Source: Otis tarda
Lineage: Eukaryota > Chordata > Aves > Otidiformes > Otididae
Assembly (NCBI GenBank): GCA_026413225.1
Contig: CM048552.1
Span: 193,942,553 to 194,006,552 of the forward strand
Direction: 5' to 3'
Length of the DNA stretch: 64,000 bases
In this document: one piece after another, positions 11,783-20,475 of the stretch
Position numbering within the stretch: the stretch's first letter is position 1
How the letters are laid out: the number at the start of each line of letters is the position of its first letter
Made by a program: the position numbers and the translations under genes
The notes under the pieces: generated by a model
Told to the model about the DNA's origin: nothing
The model's database searches: none
The model's input: the letters and a program-made list of their open reading frames with translations, nothing else

Positions 11783-12008
11783 CCCAGCGCCTCTCCACGT
11801 CACCTGCCTTTGGTGTGTCTGGGCCATTACTAATAGAGCCTTGTAAACAATCGTTAATCATGTAAGTGCTGCCGGCCATCGGGTTCGGACCGGGAGCCGG
11901 GAGCCGGGAGCAGCCCAGTGCCGGGGGCCGCGGCCCCCTCCCCGTCGTCGGGCCGCTGCCCCAGCCCCCGAGCAGCATGCGGAGAGCCGCCGCCGGACCC
12001 CCGCCAGC

Positions 12009-12546
12009 ATGTACGTGAGCTACCTCCTGGAGAAGGACGGGCCCATGTACCCCGGCCCGCTGCGACACGCGGGGGGGCTCAACCTGGCGGCGCAGAACTT
12101 CGTGGGCGCCCCACAGTACGCGGACTACGGCGGCGGCGGCTACCACGGCAACCTCGACGGCGCCCAGTCCCCCGGCCCGGCCTGGCCCGCGCCCTATGCC
12201 CCTCCGCTCCGCGACGACTGGGGGGCCTACGGACAAGGGACGCCGCCGGCCGCCCCCGCCGTCCACGGCCTCAACGGCGGCTCCCCCGCCGCAGCCGTGG
12301 CCTACAGCCCCGCCGACTACCACCACCATCACCACCACCACCACCCCCCGCACCCACATCCGCACGCCCACCACCACGCCGGCCCCGCGCCCCACTGCTC
12401 CGCCGGGGTGATGCAGCCCCTCAACGCCAACGCCGCCTCCGCCGCCGCCGCTACCGCCGCCCCCGAGCCGCTCTCCCCCGCGGGGCAACGCCGCGGCCTC
12501 TGCGACTGGATGAGGAAACCGGCGCAGCCCCCGCTCAGCAGCCAGG
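12009..12546 (+). CDS. CDX2: CDX2 coding exon 1
   Basis: Encodes residues 1-179 plus the first base of codon 180: the caudal-like activation domain and the tryptophan motif. The donor is CAGG|GTAAGC. Eight consecutive His codons (residues 105-112) and a following HPHPHAHHH stretch make this part longer in histidine than the human protein. A 370-codon open frame on the opposite strand is a by-product of GC-rich codons, not a gene. Confidence 0.97.
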
Positions 12547-15130
12547 GTAAGCGGGAGCCAGGGGGCGACGGGGCGGGTGGGAGGGGGCTGCCCCGCCGAC
12601 TGCTCCCTCGAGGCGCCAAGGCAGAGGCGGGAGCGGGACACAGGGGAAAGGAGAAGCACCCCGAAACAAACCCGGTCCGAGGAAGAACGGCAGCTGCCGG
12701 CTGGTCCCCGGCTCCCTGGCGGGGCTGAGCCGCCGCCGGCCCCGCAAAGGCCGGTACTGCGGGGTGCGCTACGGCCAAGCGGGGCGGAACGGCCCGGGAT
12801 CCCGGGGAAACGATCTCTCTTCCTCCCACTGCTCTGCTCCTCCGCTTGTAGCCACTCGGAAGATTTTATAACCAATTACAGTCATATAAATCATCGGCCG
12901 GTGTCGCTCCGCATTTGTTTCTGAGTCACTGGGCGCCCACCCTTTATTAAAGGTCTCCCGACCAGCGGCTACAGCTGCCCGCCGACCCCCGGGCCTGGCC
13001 AGTGGGGCCGAGGGGTGCGAGGGCGCGCCGCCCTCCAGACTTCCTCCCCCCCACCTTCACCAAACCCCCAGTCCCGCGGCGGCCGGCAGGACGGGTCGGG
13101 ACGCGGCCGGCGCCGCGCTCCCTTATGATGTTAATACCCCCGCAGAGCCCCCCTTCTCTTTTATTTCCACCCGCCTCCATCTACCAGAGGAGATGCATGT
13201 CCTCCTGCTTTGATATACGCCATCCACCACTGTTCTCCCCCTCTTTTTCCTTTATTCTTTTATTTTTGTGGCTTTTTAAAAAATATATTTATACCGAGTG
13301 GTCGGGGAAAAAAAAAAAAAAGAGATGCCGAGTGGGGCAGTGAATAACGACTCTTGCCATTCGTCTCTCATCCCCGGCCTTGCGCCACGTACGGGGGCTC
13401 CCAGAGCGGCGTGGGGTGGTAGGCTCCCGGCCGCCCCGTCGGCCGCCGCACCCCCGGGGGAAGCCGCCCCGGTGCCCCGGGGTGGCGATGGCGGCGGGGC
13501 TCTGCCGTGCCCGCCGCGTTCCCACAGTTTGGGCTTGTGCGGTGGTGGCCGGTCCCTTGTCTCCATTCAAATTCTGCCTTTGGAGCCGGTGTTTATGTTA
13601 ATGCGCGGGGCTGGGGGGGGGGGGATGAAAGCGCCTGCCGCCATTTGTTCAGTAGTGGTAATTCAAACAGAATGTGGCTGTCATTAAGGCTTTGAGAAGG
13701 GTTCTTTTTTTTTTTTTTTTCTTTGATAAGATCTCCTTGTCCTGCATTGTTTGGGATTGTGTTCCCTATTCACTGGCTCTGGGGAGTTTTCTCTGATCAG
13801 GCTTGTATCTTTACAGGGCGCTTTTGTTGTGGTTTGCAGAGAGTTTACCTGAACAAAGTCAGCCTGCGAACCATTAAGCACCTTGGGGGTAGAGGCTCCC
13901 CACCTTGGCTCCCTGGGGAACGGGAGGGCCGGGGACACAACCAGTTAAACCAGAAACCCTCGGGAGAAAGGAGATCCGCGGCCGCCCAACACTGGCCGGC
14001 CGCTGGCTGGCATTCGCCTTGGGATTTCCTCGGGGTTAGTTTTTCGAGTTTTGGATAAATTTTTTTAGGCCTAAAGTTGCACGTCGCGCTTCCACGGTCA
14101 CCGGGAAGTGACTTCAGTCGTTGTCCCGAGGCCGGCGGCCGGGGGAGAAGCGGGGGCAGCCGGGCCCCGAGGGGCCCCCGACGGCCGCTCCCGGCTCCCC
14201 CCGCTAGGATCGGTTTTTCCTGTTGAGAAACGAAGCTGCCGAGCTCCGAACGGGGCTTTTCCTTTTTTTTTTTTTTTTCCCTTCTCTCCTTCTCTTTGGA
14301 AAAAGTTTGTTCTGGGTAGGGAAAGCAAAACACAACAGAAAGTCGAAAGTGAGCGCACAATCGAGGGGTCCCCCAGCGCCATGCGGTGGGGCGGGGGGCT
14401 GGCAACCGGGGCCGGGGGGCCAATGCTCGGCTTGTCGCGGTAGGCAGCGGTGTCCCTGCCCCGTGTCCCCGAGGAGGTGTGGAACCGCTCCTCTCCCCTC
14501 TGCTCCCCGCTCTCGGTAAAGACCTGGGCAGGAAGAGGGGAGCGAGAAGCCGGGAGGGCCCGACCCTGCTCGCCCTGCGCCCCTGCCCTCCCCTCTCCTA
14601 GGCCCTTTGGCTTCGGCTTTCCCAACCCTGGCTTTGTTCTCCGCAGTTAAAACCAGGACGAAAGACAAGTACCGCGTCGTGTACACCGACCACCAACGGC
14701 TGGAGCTGGAGAAGGAGTTTCACTACAGCCGCTACATCACCATCAGGAGGAAAGCGGAGCTAGCCTCCAGCCTGGGGCTGTCCGAGAGGCAGGTCTGTCC
14801 CACGAGTGGCCGCGATACGCGGGGCACCGATGCGCGGAGCAGCGATATGCGGGGCAGGGATGCGTGGAGCCAGGATGCGCGGGCCTGGGATGCGCGGCCC
14901 TCCAGGAGCAGGGGACCGCGGGGAGCGACCCCCCTCACTTCCCTCTTCTCCCCTCCCGGCAGGTGAAAATCTGGTTCCAGAACCGGAGGGCGAAGGAGAG
15001 GAAGATCAACAAGAAGAAGCTGCAGCAGGCGCAGCCCGGCGGCGCGGAGCCGCTCAGCCCCGGTGCCCCACTGCAGGGTCCCGCGACGGGGGCAGCAGCC
15101 CCCGGGCTGGGCCCCGCCGCCCCTCAGTGA
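12009..15130 (+). CDS. CDX2: CDX2, caudal-type homeobox transcription factor (3 exons)
   Basis: Coding exons are 12009-12546, 14647-14792 and 14963-15130, joined by GT-AG introns, giving 283 residues (human CDX2 is 313). CDX2 is a nuclear activator that patterns the posterior axis and maintains intestinal identity. The protein starts [16 protein letters not shown], as in mammalian CDX2. It contains LNLAAQNFV and [10 protein letters not shown] blocks, a His-rich stretch from residue 105, the PBX-type tryptophan motif LCDWMRKP (Trp167), and a caudal homeodomain at about 185-244 with [13 protein letters not shown] in helix 3 (Asn235 is homeodomain position 51). The N-terminal blocks distinguish it from CDX1 and CDX4, and ParaHox linkage to PDX1 agrees. 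The ATG has A at -3. The C-terminal tail after the homeodomain is short (about 39 residues) and lacks the long Gln/Pro runs of human CDX2. Exons are extremely GC-rich. Confidence 0.98.
12547..14646 (+). other. CDX2: CDX2 intron 1
   Basis: A 2.1-kb intron, GC-rich at both ends with a less GC-rich centre. Simple tracts are a poly-A at about 13308-13321 and poly-T runs near 13705-13720 and 14262-14278. The centre, 13630-13850, holds a motif-rich block described separately. No coding exon is seen inside. Confidence 0.9.
13630..13850 (+). promoter_or_regulatory. Candidate intronic enhancer of CDX2
   Basis: In the middle of intron 1 the sequence changes from GC-rich to mixed composition. It contains an overlapping TCF/LEF-like CTTTGAT (13721-13727) and GATA-type TGATAAG (13724-13730), plus TAATTC and CATTAA homeobox-like cores. 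Cdx2 intron 1 is known to carry regulatory activity in mammals, and WNT and GATA factors are established inputs to Cdx2. Conservation could not be tested here, so the enhancer call is an inference. Confidence 0.4.
14647..14792 (+). CDS. CDX2: CDX2 coding exon 2
   Basis: Acceptor CCGCAG|TTAAAACC; the split codon makes Val180. It encodes [16 protein letters not shown] through LGLSERQ, that is, the N-terminal arm and helices 1-2 of the homeodomain. It ends at a codon boundary (Gln228). The donor AG|GTCTGT departs from consensus at positions +3 and +4, so this is the weakest splice site of the gene. Confidence 0.97.
14793..14962 (+). other. CDX2: CDX2 intron 2, very short
   Basis: Only 170 bp between donor GTCTGT and acceptor GGCAG. 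More than half is a 15-bp tandem repeat. Read in the exon 2 frame the whole intron is open; the first stop is TGA 14964-14966, just inside exon 3. Retention would therefore give a protein lacking helix 3 with about 57 new residues. Confidence 0.9.
14814..14903 (+). repeat. 15-bp tandem repeat, six units, in CDX2 intron 2
   Basis: Six adjacent 15-bp units begin at 14814, 14829, 14844, 14859, 14874 and 14889. Each begins GAT and keeps a GCGG or GTGG core (GATGCGCGG is typical) with a variable end. In the exon 2 frame the units read [25 protein letters not shown] and DARPS. The 15-bp period keeps frame, so copy-number changes would not shift the reading of a retained intron. Confidence 0.93.
14963..15130 (+). 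CDS. CDX2: CDX2 coding exon 3
   Basis: Acceptor CCCGGCAG|GTGAAAATC. It encodes recognition helix 3 ([19 protein letters not shown]) and a short Pro/Gly/Ala-rich tail ending at TGA 15128-15130. The homeodomain is split between positions 44 and 45, the usual intron position in CDX genes. Confidence 0.97.
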   Translation: MKIWFQNRRAKERKINKKKLQQAQPGGAEPLSPGAPLQGPATGAAAPGLGPAAPQ

Positions 15131-15437
15131 CAGCGGCCCTGGGGTCCGCGGCGCAGAGACTGCTGGAGGCCACGGTCGCGGTGGGGTAGGGCCAAGCCCG
15201 GCCGGGGGCACGGAGGGAGTGAACCTCCCACCCAAGCCCCGCATCCCACGCACTGCATCACCCCGCGGGGCCGGCCGTGTGTACAGGTGTACAGTGGATG
15301 TGCCTCGTCATCCAGGGGAAACGTGGCCATCGCTTTATTAATATTATTATTATTATGTTTGGGTGGGGTTTTGGTTTGGTTTTGTTTTTTTGTTGGTTTT
15401 TTTTTTTTTTTTAACCCTGGAGTTTGTTAGATAAAAG

Positions 15438-15457
15438 GGAGCAGGGGGCACTGCCCA
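15438..15457 (+). promoter_or_regulatory. CTCF-like motif just 3' of CDX2
   Basis: GGGAGCAGGGGGCACTGCCC keeps the AGCAGGGGGCACTG core of the CTCF consensus in + orientation. It lies inside the CDX2 3' UTR. Confidence 0.35.
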
Positions 15458-15545
15458 CCAGTCAACCCCCGGTGAATCTCAGGGATCGGTCCCAAAGACC
15501 TTAGAAATGTTGTTGGGCTAACGATGAATTTTAACAAGAAAAACA

Positions 15546-15551
15546 ATTAAA
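15546..15551 (+). terminator. Candidate CDX2 poly(A) signal ATTAAA
   Basis: The common variant hexamer ATTAAA, about 415 bp after the stop codon, followed by a U-rich downstream element. It gives a short 3' UTR. Confidence 0.5.
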
Positions 15552-15609
15552 GCACATTTTTTAAAAAAAAATTATATTTTATTTTATTTTTTCTTGTAAC
15601 AGTAGATAC

Positions 15610-15790
15610 ACAAAATGTTCGTCCTGCCCTAAGGGCCAGCGCAGAGAAGATAAGGCGCTGTTTAAACGCTCAGAGGTGAATTGCTTAATGCTAGACACTT
15701 GTAAAAGAGCCCATAAATCCGGTGCTGATAGTCATCCAGCCAGATTTATTAGCTGCAGTACAGAGAAATTAGGAGAATGAAGTCTCCTTT
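15610..15790 (+). promoter_or_regulatory. Candidate regulatory element 3' of CDX2
   Basis: A non-repetitive block with an AGATAAG GATA site (15648-15654), CCATAAA, a CDX/HOX13-like core (15711-15717), and TTTATTAG near 15745. Motif density suggests an endodermal element. This is inference; conservation was not tested. Confidence 0.35.
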
Positions 15791-17270
15791 GAAAAAGGTG
15801 TCCTGTCATGTTGGAGCAAGGAGCCTTGTGTCTGCAGAATACTGCTGCAAAGTGCCCAGTGCCATTTTGCAATGTTCCATTGTTTAAATTATGTGCTGTT
15901 TCTCACCTCCTTACAATTTTTGGCTCGTTTGGAGGTTTGTTTTTTTTTTTCCAGTTAGTTTCCCAAAGTCTCCTTGGTGTTACCAGCTTTACGTAGGCGT
16001 CATCACAGCCCCGCCACGAGCACCGGAGCCCGCCTTGCACGGGCTGTGGCCTGTTTCCCTGTGCTGGCTGGATGGTGGGGACCAGGATAGAGATGCCAAA
16101 CGACTCGCCTAGCTCGAGATGAAAACAAGAAAAGTCTGGCTGATTTGGCCAAATCGCCCTGGCTGCTTGCCGTGTGTACTTCTTACTTACAGACGGGAGA
16201 AACCCCACTGAGAAGCAAAGCTGCACAGGCAGCTGGGGCTGCGTGTGGGACCAGCTGGTGTCCCATCCCAACAGGGATGGGAGCTCTGTCCAGCCCTAAA
16301 CACGTTCTGCAGGTTTCTGACTTCCCCAGCCTTTGACCCCACGTTTTTCTCTTTTTCTTGTCAAATTTATTTAAGATATTCCATTCGCCTTCTTTGGGAG
16401 CACTTTGTTTTTCTCCTTGATGACTCTGTTGTCATCTTTTTGCTGAAAGCCAAAGCGAAATGCCAGCAGGATCTGCAGGACTGCACGGGAAGGATTGGTT
16501 TGCCAGGGCCTGGCCCCGCAGACAAGGCAGCTCTCTCTGCCTGGGAGAGCCTGAGCACCAGCCCCAAAGCCTCTGTGCTGGGTTTTGGTTGCATATAGGT
16601 CCATGGTTCACTGGGCCAGGGGCTGGGTGCTGGCTGACAGCAGACGTCTGGCTGTGCAAACCCGATCCAGGGCTCCTGCGCCTGGGGGAAGACCATGGCG
16701 GGAGGCAGCACCTCCAGTGCAGGGAACCTGCTTGATTTTCTGCCTCATGTGTAGCCTCCGAAGTGAGTCTGGCCAGGAGACCTGGGTGCAGCACCCAGGT
16801 AGTTACTCTTGTTGCATGTGGGCTTGACACACACCTCATCCCACTGGGTCCAATGTCCATGGTTCGCACTGGACCAGAGGGAGACAGGAGGCAGATCCAT
16901 CCTTCTTTTGCTTCTAAAGGGTCCTTGGATCTTTCTGGAGGAGCTGGGGGACACCTAAAACTGAGCACCACCCAATCTGGGGGGCTTGGCTTTGCAGCAC
17001 CAGCCTTACAGCAGACAGAGGAGAGCAGTTGCGCCAGAGATGGCCGAGTTAAAAGGGCTTTGCAGGGTCCACGTCCCACTCCTTCCTCCACGCTCTCCCC
17101 AAGTGGGTACGAGGGCTCTCAGGGGGCAGCACCGGCAGCCGGGGCACGGGCAGCCGTGGGTGGTGCCGTCCCTTCGAGGATGCCCTCTGACGCCTGTGGC
17201 CGCCCCCGCAGCATTGATCCCCAGCCTGGCTGCTGCCCCAGTTGCTGCGCGTTGCTGCGATACGCCTGTC

Positions 17271-17276
17271 AATAAA
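17271..17276 (+). terminator. Candidate distal poly(A) signal AATAAA
   Basis: Canonical AATAAA on the CDX2 strand with a GT-rich stretch (TGTTTGGATTGTGG) immediately after it. It would extend the CDX2 3' UTR to about 2.1 kb; it could equally be unused. Confidence 0.3.
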
Positions 17277-17394
17277 CCCTGTTTGGATTGTGGAGCAGAG
17301 CACAAGGTTTGTTTGTTTAGTGGTTAGAGGTTCAAAAGTCGGCATTGTCCCACTGCAAACGAGCACAAGTTTTTTCTCCCTAAGGAAAAGCTGG

Positions 17395-17545
17395 CTGCGG
17401 CGAGAGGGAAGGAGAGATATCGGTGGGCCCTTTTATTTGCTTCCAGGAATAATTAATGGCAGTGTGAAAAAAGATGACCATGGAGTTATGAAAGGCCATC
17501 AATAAGTAAATTAATCACAAAGGGTCTGGGGGTGTAAGAGGTGCT
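17395..17545. promoter_or_regulatory. Candidate distal element of CDX2
   Basis: AT-rich non-repetitive block with CTTTTATTTGC, AATAATTAATGG, ATCAATAAG and AAATTAATCACAAAG, dense in homeobox-type cores within GC-richer DNA. No coding potential. Regulatory role inferred. Confidence 0.3.
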
Positions 17546-18039
17546 GCTTGACGTGGTTTCACTAGCGTTTCTCCATGCCCATGGGGTTGGGGTAGCACAG
17601 GGCTGGGAGACCCCAGGGCTTCCCACCGCAATGCTGGCATGCAGCCACCCCCAGCATCAGCCTGGGCATGGCAACATTTGGGACAGATCCTATAACCCTT
17701 CAGCAGTGTGGTCCTGGTATCAAGATTTCCATCTCTGTAGTCCTGTAGGACTTCCAAGAAAGAAAATCGCCCCCCTTGAAGTGAGCTCCTTGATGTCCAC
17801 AAAGGCTTCATTTCTCCAAAAAGTTCATTAGAGACATATGAAGAAGCTCAATACTTTTTAAATATCCCCATTACAGATGTCTTCCCCTCTTTGCTAGCAA
17901 ACATTCATTTTCTGAGCCCTCCTCAAAGTCTTAATGATGGCAATGCAGAACTTGAATTTCACGGTGTAAAAAGGAACCGACCAAGCAAATGATATCCACA
18001 CCCAGTTTCAAATATTTCCCCCCTCCCATCCCCAAACAA

Positions 18040-18160
18040 ATAAACCACCAACCTTCCGGCTTCCTTTATATTCCTCATACACCATAAAGGAGTGTAAAAA
18101 GGTAGAAACTGGATATCTTGTTTATTTGGGAGGATATTTACAGGCACCTGGACCAGTTCG
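18040..18160. promoter_or_regulatory. Candidate FOX-site cluster 3' of CDX2
   Basis: TGTTTAT (18119-18125) and TATTTAC (18135-18141) are two FOX-type sites 16 bp apart in the same orientation. A CArG-like CCTTTATATT and a CDX-like CCATAAA lie within 70 bp upstream. Suggestive of an endodermal element. Confidence 0.3.
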
Positions 18161-20202
18161 GCAGCCAGACTACGATGTTGAACCTGAAGCACTGTTTGGG
18201 AGAGGTGAGATGGTTGTGGTGACCCCCATGCCCAACTCATGCGTGTTTTCACCCCTCACAGAGCTCCCCAGTCTCCTGCAGCAGTGAGCAGAGCTGGCCC
18301 GGCAGGGCACCATGGGTCAGAGCCCTCGCAGGGGCTGGAGTGTGTGTTCTTGTAGACCCTCTGCCCAGGCTGGGTAAAACCCAAGAAATCAGAAGGTTTG
18401 GCCTCAGGATTGCAGGATGGCAGTCCCCTACTCTCCCTCTCTCAACAGATTTTCCTGCTCCAATCGCTGTACAGTGTAACAAAGCACTTAGAATCTATTC
18501 TCTTGGCTTAGCTCTTAGCCAAATGTAAGAGTTTCTCAAGAAAACTCAGAGTTTTGTGCAAGAAATTACCATAGGTGTCATAGCCCACCATGGGAAGAAT
18601 ATTAAGTCCTTAGACAGAGGACTTGGATGGCATCTAAAACACATGTCTGCTCTCTCTAATCTTGAGTATCTTCTATGGGCACATTACGTGTCCCCAGCCT
18701 GATAGGGGAGCACTCCGTATCTACAGTATGAAGACAGTAAGCCTTTTAGAAACTAAAAAAAAACCCCAAACTCTTATATTAGCAGTAAGGAACAACTTCA
18801 GAGACACCTCCCTTTGCTTTTTGCCCACACTTCGGTGAGGCAGGCTGTTTCCGTCCATGGGTGAAGTGGTGGCTAGAAGCACACATCCCAGCAATGTAAC
18901 AGAGGTCAGACCCCATCCTTCAGAAGCTGAGTGGGGGTTGCCATGGATGCCTTAAATCCTGGCTCCAGAGGGCTGTGCAAGGCCATAGGTTTCTCTTTGC
19001 CTCTCCATCAGCAGTGAAGTGAAAGAGGAAATGATGGAGTTTACAATTCTGTTGACACAGCTCTGCTGAATGCAATGCTTCACAGCCAAAATTCACGACC
19101 AAATACTTTCTCTTCATCCCACCCGGGTCATCAAGCTACGTGCTGAAAACAAAAGTTGAGTTGATGCCAGAGAAGAGGTGCTGGAGGCCTTCCAGGAGCA
19201 AACAGCTCGTAAATGGTAAAGAAAGTCAGCAGGACACGAGTCTGCCGAAGGCACGTCCAGCTGCACAGGTAGGTTGGCAAGAAAACAAGGCCACCTTGGC
19301 GTGAGAGGGCGTGGAATGGGTAGCCTGATGCAGCAGAGGACAAGTGCCAAGGAGGTGCATGCTAGGAAGCTCCCTAGCAAATCAGCTCTGGTTACCAGGG
19401 GAAAGCCACGGCAGAAAAGTGTCAGAAACCTCTGGGGACAGATGGGCTCAAACTCCCCCTCTGGGCTTTGCTCCAGCCAAGCTACTTGGTGGAGGAGGAC
19501 GTTCCGCCTCTCCTCGCTGGTGAGGAGGGGCTGCTTCTTTCTCACCTGCATGTTCTGTGACTGCAACTCAGGTGAACACAGGCAGTTTCTTCTAATTAAT
19601 GTCTCAGCTTCTGCAATGCCCCTTATTCCATTCTCAGTTTTTGGCACTTTCAGGAGTCAAACTTACCTTCCTTGAAAGAAGGGGACAGACACTCACTTGC
19701 AAATGGACAGGAAAAATTTGAGCTATTCACTAAAACAAATAGTTTGTTGCCAGGAGACTGGAGTCAGAGACCCAGGAATCCCTTTCTAGCCCTGTATTTC
19801 TAAATTGAGGTATCATCTGTTTTGGGACAACACCCACTGGATCCCCCTGCAGATGCTTTCAAGATATGGGAAGTATGGGAAAAGAGAGGAAAAAAAAGTC
19901 ACAGATGATTCCCATTGCGTGTTCACGTGGATGTCTAGATACAGATCTATGCCATACAGCAGGCCCCAGTCCAATTAATGATTGGCAAGATGGCAGGTAA
20001 TAGGAATAATTTTCCTCTTGTTCCTAATTTCCTCTGGTCATGATAATATCTAACCTAATGAAATATCTGACGTAATCTATCTATCTATAATAGGTGATCT
20101 GCCTCAGGTAATATCTAACCTATTTGGCAAGGTAGAGGTTTTGATTCAATTCCTCAAACTAATAAAAGTGCATCGTTCCCTTTCTTAAAGGTCTCGTGTG
20201 CT

Positions 20203-20475
20203 TCATAGAATCACAGAATAGTCAGGGTTGGAAGGGATCTTTAAAGGTCATCTAGTCCAACCAACCCCCCTGCAACAAGCAGGGACATCTCCAACCAGAT
20301 AAGTTTGCTCCGAGCCCCATCCAGCCTGGCCTTGAATGTTTCCAGGGATGGGGCATCCACGACCTTTCTGGGCAACCTGTGCCAGTGTTCCACCGCCCTC
20401 AGTGTGAAAAATAACTTCCTTCTGTCTAGTCAAAACCTACCCTCCTTTAGTTTAAACTTCTAACTGCTCATTTCC
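20203..20475 (-). mobile_element. CR1 LINE 3'-end fragment
   Basis: CATAGAATCACAGAATAG, then GGTTGGAAGGGATCTTTAAA and the GGGACATCTCCAACCAG block; 5'-truncated and diverged. Confidence 0.95.

Larger units (their letters stand above)
11620..12008 (+). promoter_or_regulatory. CDX2: CDX2 proximal promoter and 5' UTR
   Basis: A motif-rich block lies directly 5' of the CDX2 start. In order: TCF/LEF-like CTTTGA (11627-11632), an inverted CCAAT box near 11639-11644, an HNF4-like direct repeat AGGTTAAAGTGCA just after it, a CDX-like CAATAAA (11690-11696), a perfect octamer ATGCAAAT (11749-11756), and TATATA (11777-11782). A start near 11805-11815 would fit the TATA box. Autoregulation, octamer-factor input and WNT input are established for mammalian Cdx2; their use here is inferred from motifs. 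Confidence 0.7.
15131..15570 (+). other. CDX2: CDX2 3' UTR (proximal form)
   Basis: Follows the stop codon. It contains an (ATT)n run near 15337-15357, a T-rich stretch at about 15365-15412, and a CTCF-like GC box at 15438-15457. An ATTAAA at 15546-15551 followed by a U-rich stretch is the likely proximal polyadenylation signal; AATAAA at 17271-17276 is a distal alternative. Confidence 0.6.
15800..20202. other. Intergenic 3' of CDX2
   Basis: Unique DNA holding the distal poly(A) candidate and the two candidate elements listed separately. No gene seen. Confidence 0.5.

Noticed and set aside
11763-12875. 370-codon open frame antisense to CDX2 exon 1
   Set aside because: It is a mirror of a GC-rich coding exon lacking stops on both strands; Val/Gly-rich low complexity, no domain.
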